Shown here: piece by piece, positions 17,082 to 24,561 of the stretch
Position numbering within the stretch: position 1 is the stretch's first letter
How the letters are laid out: the number at the start of each line of letters is the position of its first letter
Origin: Hyphomicrobiales bacterium
Lineage (GTDB): Bacteria; Pseudomonadota; Alphaproteobacteria; Rhizobiales; Rhizobiaceae
Assembly (NCBI GenBank): GCA_900472575.1
Contig: UCIV01000018.1
Location: forward strand, 269,452-333,451
Direction of reading: 5' to 3'
Length of the DNA stretch: 64,000 bases
Translations under genes and position numbers: made by a program
The notes under the pieces: generated by a model
Told to the model about the DNA's origin: nothing
Seen by the model: the letters and a program-made list of their open reading frames with translations, nothing else
The model's database searches: none

Positions 17082-18163
17082 GGCAGATCCCGCGCGCCGA
17101 TACCATTCTTGCCGATCAGCAGGAACAGGAAGACAGGTGCGCCGAACAGTGCGGTAATGACACCGATCGGCAGTTCAGCAGGTGCTGCGACGGTGCGCGC
17201 AACACTGTCCGCGATCAGGAGCAAGGCTCCTCCACCCAATGCTGATCCCGGCAAAAGGAAACGATGGGACGGCCCCATCGCAAGCCTGAGCAGATGCGGC
17301 ACAACGATGCCCACAAAACCGATAGATCCGGCGACCGCCACGGTAGAGCCACAGGCCGCCGCCACGGCGACGATGACAATCTTCTTCAACCGCTGAACCG
17401 GAATACCCATGTGAAAGGCCGCCGCATCGCCGAGAATCAACGCATCGAGACCTTTGGCGACGAAAGGAATGATCCCCATGACGAAAACGATGAAAGGCAG
17501 GATCGAGAGCACGCGGCCATAGGTGGCGCCACCCAGAGAGCCAAGACTCCAGAAGGTAATATCGCGCAGCTGCCGGTCATCTGCCATGACGATCAGAAGC
17601 CCCATGAAAGCCCCTGCAAGTGCACCGATCGCAATACCACAGAGAATAAGTGCGGTGGTCGATGTACGTCCGTCCCGCGTGGCGATCGCATAAAGAGCCC
17701 ACGTGACCAGCAGTCCGCCGAAAAATGCCATCAGTGGCAGAAACTGATTGCCAAGCACCATGGCGATAGGTGCGAGCACGCCCCCCCCGAGCACGATGGC
17801 ACAGACGGCGGCAAGTCCCGCTCCCGACGTTACCCCGACAATGCCGGGATCGGCGAGCGGATTTCGAAACAGGCCCTGCATCATCGCGCCAGAGACGGCG
17901 AGCCCCGCACCAATCAGCAGCCCGAGCGCCGTGCGCGGCAGGCGCACCGCTTCGAGGATCACCCGTTCCTGTATCGTCAGGCTGTCGCCATTGCCGGTGA
18001 GATAGGAGAAAAGATCCCGCAACCCCACACCCGTTGGCCCGACATGCAGCGAGAGCAGGCAGGAAAAGACGAGCAGGACAGCCAGCAGAAAGAGCACCAG
18101 CACGCCCTGAGACGTCCGGTCTCCCTCACCCGTCCGGCGAAAGGGCATGGCGAGTGCCTTCAT
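17078..18163 (-). CDS. hmuU: Haem ABC transporter permease (FecCD family)
   Basis: A 361-residue inner-membrane protein with around ten hydrophobic helices of the FecCD/BtuC type. Motifs are LPRTALGLLIGAGLAVSGAM and NPLADPGIVGVTSGAGLAA near the N-terminal third and PHLLRLAMGPSHRFLLPGSA near the C-terminal third, which are diagnostic of the fold. It carries haem released from HmuT. Start overlaps the hmuT stop by one base (TGATG). Confidence 0.95.
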   Translation of the reverse strand: MKALAMPFRRTGEGDRTSQGVLVLFLLAVLLVFSCLLSLHVGPTGVGLRDLFSYLTGNGDSLTIQERVILEAVRLPRTALGLLIGAGLAVSGAMMQGLFRNPLADPGIVGVTSGAGLAAVCAIVLGGGVLAPIAMVLGNQFLPLMAFFGGLLVTWALYAIATRDGRTSTTALILCGIAIGALAGAFMGLLIVMADDRQLRDITFWSLGSLGGATYGRVLSILPFIVFVMGIIPFVAKGLDALILGDAAAFHMGIPVQRLKKIVIVAVAAACGSTVAVAGSIGFVGIVVPHLLRLAMGPSHRFLLPGSALGGGALLLIADSVARTVAAPAELPIGVITALFGAPVFLFLLIGKNGIGARDLP

Positions 18164-19047
18164 CAGTTGATTGCACCCGGATAGATTTTGGCTGCCAGTG
18201 CCCGCGCAGCTTCCGGTGTGCGAGGACCGAAGCCCAGCAGCAGCAAACCATCCATCGAAACCAGCGCCTTGTTTGCCGCAGCCGGCGTCGTCTGCATCGA
18301 GGGAAGAGCGAACATCTGTTCAGGCGTAATCGAATGATCGCCACGCGACATCGACAGAATTACATCCGGTGCTGCAGCAATCACCGCCTCATCGGAAAGC
18401 GGCTTGTAGCCGTTGATCGTCGGCGCGGCATTGACGCCGCCTGCCATCTCGATGATCGCACCCGCTTCGGTATCAGCACCGCCAGCCATCAGGCGGCCAT
18501 TCGAAATAGACAGAACGAAGAGAACCTTCTTCTTGCCGCCGCTGATCTTGGTCACATCGGCTGCAACCGCCTTCAAGCCATCCTCGGTTTTCTTCGCCAG
18601 CGCCTCCGCCTTGTCGGACAATCCGACGGCCGCACCAACATCACGGATCTTCTGACCGATCTTGTCCGCCTTCGGCGGTGTCGGGATCACGACCATCGGC
18701 ACCTCGCTGGCCTTCAGGATCTCCAGCACCGGCGGCGGGCCGGAGCCTTCTTCCATCAGGATCAGGTCTGGTTTCTGCCCCAGAATACCTTCCGCCGAAA
18801 GCTGGCGCATATAGCCCACATCCGGCTTGGAATTGGCGTCAGCCGGATAAAAGCTGGTCGAGTCGCGCGCCACGATACGGTCCTGGGCACCGAGGTCATA
18901 AAGGATTTCGGTGATCGTTCCGCCGACCGAGACGATGCGTTTTGCTTCGGGATTACCCTTGTCGGCAGCAAGAACGCCGCCCGCACTTATCGTCGATCCC
19001 AGCAGAATGATTGCAAGAAGACGCCCGATTTTGGAACAGGAAACCAT
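18163..19047 (-). CDS. hmuT: Haem-binding periplasmic protein of the HmuTUV transporter
   Basis: A 294-residue exported protein with a signal peptide (IGRLLAIILLGSTISAGGVLA) and a class III substrate-binding fold: RIVSVGGTITEILYDLGAQDRIVARDSTS near the N-terminus and GYKPLSDEAVIAAAPDVIL in the second half. It captures haem in the periplasm for HmuUV. ATG at 19047 follows AGGGGTGG; an in-frame start 30 bases upstream would spoil the signal peptide. First gene of hmuTUV, divergent from the haem-breakdown genes. Confidence 0.94.
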   Translation of the reverse strand: MVSCSKIGRLLAIILLGSTISAGGVLAADKGNPEAKRIVSVGGTITEILYDLGAQDRIVARDSTSFYPADANSKPDVGYMRQLSAEGILGQKPDLILMEEGSGPPPVLEILKASEVPMVVIPTPPKADKIGQKIRDVGAAVGLSDKAEALAKKTEDGLKAVAADVTKISGGKKKVLFVLSISNGRLMAGGADTEAGAIIEMAGGVNAAPTINGYKPLSDEAVIAAAPDVILSMSRGDHSITPEQMFALPSMQTTPAAANKALVSMDGLLLLGFGPRTPEAARALAAKIYPGAIN

Positions 19048-19117
19048 TGTGATCCACCCCTTGGCGTTGCCGCACATCTGATGAAAGCAGGATTAGGCAG
19101 CGCTGCAAATTTTAATA

Positions 19118-19138
19118 ACTTGAGTTGACTACGCAAGT
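19118..19138. promoter_or_regulatory. Inverted repeat in the divergent haem-gene control region
   Basis: ACTTG at 19118-19122 and CAAGT at 19134-19138 are a 5-bp inverted repeat in an A/T-rich stretch midway between the divergent hmuT and haem monooxygenase starts. Rhizobial haem genes are controlled by Irr, RirA or HmuP; this dyad does not match a consensus I can quote, so it is only a candidate. Confidence 0.3.
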
Positions 19139-19211
19139 TTTTTTGGCTTTTCAAGGGGAGGGCCGGCAGATATCTTGACTGGCAAATGAAACTTAAGTGA
19201 GGGAAGTTTTC

Positions 19212-19559
19212 ATGTATATCGCAATGAACCGTTTTCGCGTCGTTCCGGGCTTCGAAGAAGCATTTGAAGCGATCTGGCGTGACCGTCAGGGCCGCCTTGC
19301 GGAACTGCCAGGTTATATCGAATTCCACATGCTGAAAGGCCCCAAGGCCGAAGACCATTCGCTTTACGCGTCCCACACGGTCTGGGAAACATTCGAGCAT
19401 TTCAAGGCCTGGACGACTTCCGAACAATTCCGCGCAGCCCATGCCAATGCCGGCAACAACCGCAGCAAGGTGGAATATCTCTCCGGCCCGCATTTCGAGG
19501 GTTTCGAAGTCATCATCCACGAAGACAAGAACGGCGTACGCGCCGCCGACGCGGCCTGA
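19212..19559 (+). CDS. Haem-degrading monooxygenase (IsdG/HmuQ type, ABM fold)
   Basis: A 115-residue antibiotic-biosynthesis-monooxygenase-fold protein, MYIAMNRFRVVPGFEEAFEAI, with the Asn (residue 6), Trp and His residues placed as in IsdG-like haem oxygenases (WETFEHFKAW). Such enzymes open haem to release iron; in Bradyrhizobium HmuQ and HmuD do this. The ATG at 19212 follows GAGGGAAG, better than an upstream in-frame codon. It is divergent from hmuTUV and ten bases before hutX. Confidence 0.9.
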   Translation: MYIAMNRFRVVPGFEEAFEAIWRDRQGRLAELPGYIEFHMLKGPKAEDHSLYASHTVWETFEHFKAWTTSEQFRAAHANAGNNRSKVEYLSGPHFEGFEVIIHEDKNGVRAADAA

Positions 19560-19568
19560 GGATCATCG

Positions 19569-20087
19569 ATGAACGCCGTATCCGAAATCACAGCTGACCG
19601 TCGTCAACGGGCTCTGGCTGCACTCGCCGAAAAGCCCGACGGCATCGTCGAGTCGATCGCTGCCGCTGCAGACGTTACCCCCGCCGAGATTCTTGAAATT
19701 CTGCCCGAGGGTTCGGCCGTCATTGCGCCGAAAGAGAGCTTTCTCGACATCTGGAACGAGCTGACCACCTGGGGCATCGTCCTCTTCCTCGTCCACACCG
19801 AGGATGTTGTGGCCGAAATCGATGGCGAATTGCCGGTCGGTTCGGAAGGCCATGGCTGGTTCAACATTCATGGTGACAGCCCGATCGGCGGTCACATCAA
19901 GAAGGACAACTGCGCCTCGATCACCTTTGTCGATCGCGCCTTCCACGGCCGGCGCTCCTGTTCCATTTGGTTCATGAATGCCAAGGGCGCACCAATGTTC
20001 AAGGTCTTCGTCAAGCGCGACGAGGCACGCGAACTGCTCCCCGAACAGCTGGCAAAATTCGACGCATTACGCGCCAGCTACGCCTGA
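19569..20087 (+). CDS. hutX: Haem utilisation cytosolic carrier protein HutX
   Basis: A 172-residue HutX/HugX family protein, which binds haem in the cytosol and passes it to a degrading enzyme. Features are ITADRRQRALAALAEKPDGI at the start, GIVLFLVHTEDVVAEIDGELP in the middle, and GHIKKDNCASITFVDRAFHG followed by CSIWFMNAKGAPMFKVFVKRD near the end. It follows the monooxygenase gene by nine bases, so the pair are one functional unit. No hmuS/hemS is present in this locus. Confidence 0.9.
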   Translation: MNAVSEITADRRQRALAALAEKPDGIVESIAAAADVTPAEILEILPEGSAVIAPKESFLDIWNELTTWGIVLFLVHTEDVVAEIDGELPVGSEGHGWFNIHGDSPIGGHIKKDNCASITFVDRAFHGRRSCSIWFMNAKGAPMFKVFVKRDEARELLPEQLAKFDALRASYA

Positions 20088-20100
20088 TCGACAAAAAGAA

Positions 20101-20132
20101 AAAGGCGGGTGCCTGCTGAAGCACCCGCCTTT
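20101..20132. terminator. Bidirectional terminator between hutX and the DUF3008 gene
   Basis: AAAGGCGGGTGC and GCACCCGCCTTT form a perfect 12-bp stem with an 8-base loop. On the minus strand it is followed by TTCTTTTTGTC, a good U-tract for the DUF3008 gene; on the plus strand it ends hutX. Confidence 0.85.
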
Positions 20133-20167
20133 CCGGGAAGTCCGGGTTCGGACCGGAAATATGCAAT

Positions 20168-20356
20168 TCAGCGATGCGCGACGTGTTCGGGTTTGCTCTT
20201 ATGCTTGGTCGAAGCAAACTCCTCCAGCTGCTTCTCGCTCATCGATTTTTCCATTTCTTTCGAAGCGCCCTTGAGATCGCTTTTCTTTGCATCGCCGCGC
20301 TTGGCCGCAAGGGCTGCCCCCGCTGCCTTCTGCTGTGCCTTCGATTTCGCCGGCAT
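20168..20356 (-). CDS. DUF3008 family small basic protein
   Basis: A 62-residue, Lys/Ala-rich, hydrophilic protein. MPAKSKAQQKAAGAALAAKR is the DUF3008 signature, followed by SKEMEKSMSEKQLEEFASTK, probably a helical tail. Similar proteins are abundant in stressed or stationary alphaproteobacteria, but no activity is known. GGAGGAG lies upstream of the ATG at 20356. Confidence 0.85.
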   Translation of the reverse strand: MPAKSKAQQKAAGAALAAKRGDAKKSDLKGASKEMEKSMSEKQLEEFASTKHKSKPEHVAHR

Positions 20357-20509
20357 GTTTCTCCTCCTTAGAGATCATCTCCATTTCCAACACGCCGACT
20401 GCGATTTTCGTTCCAATCGACAAGCGCGGAACCTCTGCATTCGCCAAGGGTTTCTCAGACAGCCTGCGGCACACCTGTAGTTGGCACACTCAACGGGAAG
20501 GTAACGACC

Positions 20510-20731
20510 ATGAACACTGCAAATCCGAATAAGCCTATTGCAACGGACATCGAACGCGAGCAGCTCGACACCACCAATCCCGAAGCGCTGAAAGAGGCTG
20601 CACGCCTCGGCAACAGGGACGCCTACCTTGTCGAAACGGATCTGGAGGATGCGGATCAACGCGAAGACGGCGACCAGCCAGATGGTCGCCCAAGCCCCAT
20701 GGCAAATGCCGACAACCCTGAGGCCGACTGA
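20510..20731 (+). CDS. Small acidic hydrophilic protein, unknown function
   Basis: A 73-residue acidic protein without hydrophobic core segments (many Asp/Glu/Asn), so probably disordered. It starts with ATG 20510 after GGGAAGG, and lies 67 bases upstream of the nucleotidyltransferase gene on the same strand. I recognise no family. It could be a stress-type hydrophilin; that is a guess from composition. Confidence 0.6.
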   Translation: MNTANPNKPIATDIEREQLDTTNPEALKEAARLGNRDAYLVETDLEDADQREDGDQPDGRPSPMANADNPEAD

Positions 20732-20798
20732 AGAGCGAAACGGAACCTCCGTCGCTTCTCGGGTGTTGCTAGTCACCTGGGAGAATTGGAGACACGCC

Positions 20799-21701
20799 AT
20801 GGACGCCGACACGATACCGACGAAAAAGCCGGAGCCGACGACCGAAAACAATATGACGGCAAGTGAACGCGAGCGCGGCAGCCATCCCCTGCATCTGATG
20901 CAGGGGATGGAGGTAAAAGCCGCGCCCACGCTTGCTGACCCGGACGCCGAATCCTTTGTTTCTGAAGCGCTGGAGGATCTGGTCGCCTGCCACATACCAT
21001 TCCTTCTGGCGGGAACATTTGCGATCAGCGCCTATACCGGCATCACCCGCCCCACCAAGGACCTGGATATCTTTTGCAAGGCCGGCGACTACGCCCGCAT
21101 CCTCGCCCATTTCAAGGAAAAGGGTTACGAGATCGAGGTGGAGGACGACCGGTGGCTCGGCAAGATCAAGAAGGGCCGGCATTTCTGCGATGTCATCTTC
21201 GCCGCTTCCAACGGCACGATGCCGATCAGCGACAGTTGGTTCGAAAACGCCCGCCAGATCGAGATGAACGGCCACAAGGTGCGCATCATCGCACCGACCG
21301 AACTGATCTGGTCGAAATGTTTCGTGCAGCTTCGCCATCGTTACGACGGCGGCGACGTGGTCCACATGATCCTGCGCGCTCATGACCAGATCGATTGGGA
21401 AAAGCTGCTCAACTACATGGAAGTGCATTGGGAGGTTCTGCTCATCCACCTCCTCAACTTCCGCTGGATCTACCCGACCGAGCGCGACAAGGTACCGGAT
21501 TGGCTGCTCGATGAACTGCTCGACCGCTTGAAGGCCCAGCGCGAACTGCCCCTGCCGCAGATGAAGATTTGCCGCGGTCGCATGTTCAGCCGCGTCGATT
21601 TCGAGATCGACGTTAAGGAATGGGGTTTTGCCGATGTCGGTGGCGAAGGTGATCTGCGCGAAGGCGTTGACGAGGAAACCAGAAAAGGAGGCCCGGCATG
21701 A
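20799..21701 (+). CDS. Nucleotidyltransferase-fold protein
   Basis: A 300-residue protein whose middle has a minimal nucleotidyltransferase motif: FLLAGTFAISAYTGITRPTK then DLDIF (two acidic residues), and CDVIF about 55 residues later for the third. The first motif has AGT in place of the usual GGS/GGT. The N-terminal 50 residues look disordered and the C-terminal half contains helical segments. It overlaps the next gene by four bases, so it works with a metallophosphoesterase. Substrate and whether it acts as a toxin, a tRNA enzyme or a protein AMPylase are unknown. Confidence 0.75.
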   Translation: MDADTIPTKKPEPTTENNMTASERERGSHPLHLMQGMEVKAAPTLADPDAESFVSEALEDLVACHIPFLLAGTFAISAYTGITRPTKDLDIFCKAGDYARILAHFKEKGYEIEVEDDRWLGKIKKGRHFCDVIFAASNGTMPISDSWFENARQIEMNGHKVRIIAPTELIWSKCFVQLRHRYDGGDVVHMILRAHDQIDWEKLLNYMEVHWEVLLIHLLNFRWIYPTERDKVPDWLLDELLDRLKAQRELPLPQMKICRGRMFSRVDFEIDVKEWGFADVGGEGDLREGVDEETRKGGPA

Positions 21702-22456
21702 GCAAGGCGCCCGATAACCATGACACCACCGCCCGGAAAAAGGCCGACGTCAAGCAGCGTGTCGCGGCAATGGGAGATCTTCATGTCAAGGAACATGGCT
21801 CTCCTTCATACAAGGAGCTTTTTGCGGAAATTTCGCAGGAGGCCGACATTCTCGTGCTGACCGGTGATCTGACCGATCTCGGCAAGCCGAAAGAGGCGGA
21901 GTTGCTTGCGGCTGACCTTCGCTCCTGCTCCATTCCGATGGTCGCCGTTTTGGGCAATCACGATTATGAATGCGGCCATGTGGATGAGGTGAAAGCCATC
22001 ATCAAGGATGCCGGCGTGCATCTTCTCGAAGGCTCAGCGATCGAGATCAACGGCGTCGGTTTCGCCGGTGTCAAAGGCTTTGCCGGCGGTTTCGGCCGTT
22101 ACATGCTCGGCTCCTTCGGCGAACCGGCGATCAAGGCGATGGTGGCAGAAAGCGTCGAGGAAACGATGCGGCTGGAAAACGCGCTGCGCCAGGTGAAGTC
22201 CGAACGTGCCTTGGTGGTGCTGCATTATGCGCCCATCCAGCAGACAGTCGAAGGCGAGCCGCCTGAAATCTTCCCCTTCCTCGGCTCTTCCCGCCTAGCC
22301 GAGACAATCGATCGCTTCCCGGTAACAGCCGTCGTTCACGGCCACGCCCATCGTGGCACCTACGAGGGCAAAACTCCCGGCGGTGCGCCGGTCTATAACG
22401 TCGCCTCCCACATAGAGAAGCCAACCGGTAAGGCGTATGCGCTGCTCGAGTTGTGA
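21698..22456 (+). CDS. Metallophosphoesterase (calcineurin-like)
   Basis: A 252-residue phosphoesterase with all five metal/phosphate motifs: AAMGDLHVK, LTGDLTDLG, LGNHDYE, VLHYAP and HGHAHRG. Such enzymes hydrolyse phosphomono- or diesters in a dinuclear metal site; the specific substrate is unknown. Its ATG overlaps the stop of the nucleotidyltransferase-fold gene, a sign that the two proteins function together. A RIME-like repeat follows. Confidence 0.88.
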   Translation: MSKAPDNHDTTARKKADVKQRVAAMGDLHVKEHGSPSYKELFAEISQEADILVLTGDLTDLGKPKEAELLAADLRSCSIPMVAVLGNHDYECGHVDEVKAIIKDAGVHLLEGSAIEINGVGFAGVKGFAGGFGRYMLGSFGEPAIKAMVAESVEETMRLENALRQVKSERALVVLHYAPIQQTVEGEPPEIFPFLGSSRLAETIDRFPVTAVVHGHAHRGTYEGKTPGGAPVYNVASHIEKPTGKAYALLEL

Positions 22457-22493
22457 ATGATTGATGCCGCACCCGCGATCCGGATCGGCGGCA

Positions 22494-22629
22494 GCCTCTC
22501 ATCCGCCTGCCGGCACCCTCTCCCCGTTATGACGGGGAGAAGGGCAAAGCTGCAACTCTCCGTCCCTCGCCAACACCGAGTGTGGCACGTTCCCTCTCCC
22601 CGCATGCGGGAGAGGGTTAGGGTGAGTGG
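22494..22629. repeat. RIME-like palindromic intergenic repeat (copy 1)
   Basis: The segment holds two large palindromes, around 22515-22543 (CCTCTCCCCGT / ACGGGGAGAAGG) and 22592-22616 (CCCTCTCCCC.. / GCGGGAGAGGG), joined by a central GTCCCTCGCCAACACCGAGT-type linker. The opening CTCATCCGCCTGCCGGCACC and closing GGTTAGGGTGAG match the repeat at 63884-64000. This architecture is that of the Rhizobium intergenic mosaic element. Confidence 0.85.
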
Positions 22630-22749
22630 CAGCCGCCGCCTGTAATCTCCAGACTACACCGAAAATCGCGCGCCCCTCACCCCATCCATGGAACTGTAAG
22701 CCTCTTCACCCGTTTGCCGGTCTCGTTCACCAGCGAAGGGCCGGATCGT

Positions 22750-24561
22750 ATGACGGACTTGCATTCCGCCGAAGAGTTTCGAGTTTTTCCAAAGACTTGG
22801 GGAGCGGAATATGTCGCTCTCGGCGAAGTGCGTTTCCGGCTGTGGGCACCCGGCCAGAAGACGGTGAGCCTGCGCCTTGACGGTGAAGACACCGAAATGA
22901 GCGCCAGCCGTGACGGCTGGTTCGAGATTCTCGCGACCGGTGTCTCTGCCGGCTCCGAATATAACTTCGTTCTCGCAGACGGCACCGTGGTTCCCGATCC
23001 CGCCTCCCGCGCCCAAAAAGATGACGTCAACGGCCCGTCGCTGGTCATCGACCCAACCAATTACGACTGGCAGGATACCGAGTGGACGGGCCGCCCCTGG
23101 GAAGAAACCGTCGTCTACGAACTGCATTTCGGCACGTTCACGCCGGAGGGCACATTCCACGCTGCGATCGACAAACTGCCTTATCTGGCCGATCTCGGCA
23201 TCACGATGATCGAGGTCATGCCCCTCTCCCAGTTCGGGGGCAAACACGGTTGGGGTTACGATGGCGTCCTGCTTTACGCACCCCATTCGGCCTATGGCCC
23301 GCCGGAAGACTTCAAAGCCTTCGTTGATGCCGCCCACCGGCATGGCATTTCCGTTGTGCTCGATATCGTGCTCAACCACTTCGGCCCAGAAGGTAACTAT
23401 CTGCCGCTTCTGGCACCCGACTTCTTTCACAAGGATCGCATGACACCCTGGGGCGCCGGCATCGCCTATGATGTCGATGCCGCCCGCCGCTATATCGCGG
23501 AGGCACCGCTCTACTGGCTGGAGGAGTATCATCTCGATGGCCTTCGCTTCGATGCAGTCGACCAGATCGAGGATCCGTCCGACAAACATGTCCTGATCGA
23601 GATCGCCGAGCGCATCCGCGCTGAGATTACCGACCGCCCGGTCCACCTGACAACCGAAGACTGCCGCAACGTCACCTTCCTGCATCCACGCGACGAGGAC
23701 GGTTCGGCACCACTTTTCACCGGGGAATGGAACGACGATTTTCACAACGCCGTGCATGTCTTCGCCACCGGCGAGACCCATGCCTATTACGGAGATTTCG
23801 CCGAGAGCCCGGAAACGCTTGTCGCCCGTTGCCTGGCGGAAGGCTTTGCCTATCAGGGCGAGGTCTCGCCGCAATCGGGCAAAAAGCGCGGCGTCGACAG
23901 CACCAGCCAACCACCTATAGCCTTCGTCGATTTCATCCAGAACCACGACCAGACCGGCAACCGCGCGCAAGGCGAGCGCCTTATCTCGCTGGCCGGCGAC
24001 ACGCGCACGAAAATCCTGCTCGCTACCCTTATTCTGTCGCCGCATATCCCGCTGATCTTCATGGGCGAGGAATATGGCGAGACCAACCCATTCCTGTTCT
24101 TCACCGATTTTCACGGCGATCTGGCAAGGGCCGTTCGCGAAGGACGGGCAAGAGAATTCGAAGGCCATGCGGGCCACGGCGAAAAGGTGCCGGACCCGAA
24201 CGCGAAAAAGACATTCGAAAGGTCGAAACTCGACTGGGAGAAACTTGGATCACCCAAAGGCCGGGAATGGTTCGAGTTCACCAGTCAGTTGCTGAAACTT
24301 CGGCAGGAGATCATCGTCCCGTTGCTGGCAACCGCGAAAGGCGGCACCGGCAAGGTGATCGAGACCGGTACCGGATATCTAGCCGTCTCCTGGGATTACC
24401 CCAAGGGCAGGCTCGCGATCGCGCTCAACATCGGTGATGCAGCAAGACCGCTCCCCGAAATGCCAGGCAGACCGATCTATGCTTTTCCGAAGAAGGATCA
24501 TCCGGAGCGCCTTAGCGAACTTTCCCACAATTCCATCATCGTCAGTTTCGAAAAGGCATGA
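22750..24561 (+). CDS. treZ: Malto-oligosyltrehalose trehalohydrolase
   Basis: Releases trehalose from maltooligosyl trehalose. The 603-residue GH13 enzyme has an N-terminal carbohydrate-binding-like region (about 1-95), then the catalytic barrel: GWGYDGVLLYAPHSAYG, VLDIVLNHFGPEGN, GLRFDAVDQIED (nucleophile Asp), HLTTEDCRN (acid Glu) and QNHDQTGNRAQGERL. The ATG at 22750 follows AAGGG; a TTG at 22714 is also in frame. Its stop overlaps the treY start (ATGA), so TreY and TreZ act in sequence to convert glycogen-type glucan to trehalose. Confidence 0.95.
   Translation: MTDLHSAEEFRVFPKTWGAEYVALGEVRFRLWAPGQKTVSLRLDGEDTEMSASRDGWFEILATGVSAGSEYNFVLADGTVVPDPASRAQKDDVNGPSLVIDPTNYDWQDTEWTGRPWEETVVYELHFGTFTPEGTFHAAIDKLPYLADLGITMIEVMPLSQFGGKHGWGYDGVLLYAPHSAYGPPEDFKAFVDAAHRHGISVVLDIVLNHFGPEGNYLPLLAPDFFHKDRMTPWGAGIAYDVDAARRYIAEAPLYWLEEYHLDGLRFDAVDQIEDPSDKHVLIEIAERIRAEITDRPVHLTTEDCRNVTFLHPRDEDGSAPLFTGEWNDDFHNAVHVFATGETHAYYGDFAESPETLVARCLAEGFAYQGEVSPQSGKKRGVDSTSQPPIAFVDFIQNHDQTGNRAQGERLISLAGDTRTKILLATLILSPHIPLIFMGEEYGETNPFLFFTDFHGDLARAVREGRAREFEGHAGHGEKVPDPNAKKTFERSKLDWEKLGSPKGREWFEFTSQLLKLRQEIIVPLLATAKGGTGKVIETGTGYLAVSWDYPKGRLAIALNIGDAARPLPEMPGRPIYAFPKKDHPERLSELSHNSIIVSFEKA

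Noticed and set aside
22654..24177. 507-codon minus-strand ORF opposite treZ
   Set aside because: treZ motifs on the plus strand are complete; the antisense ORF reflects codon-position GC bias.
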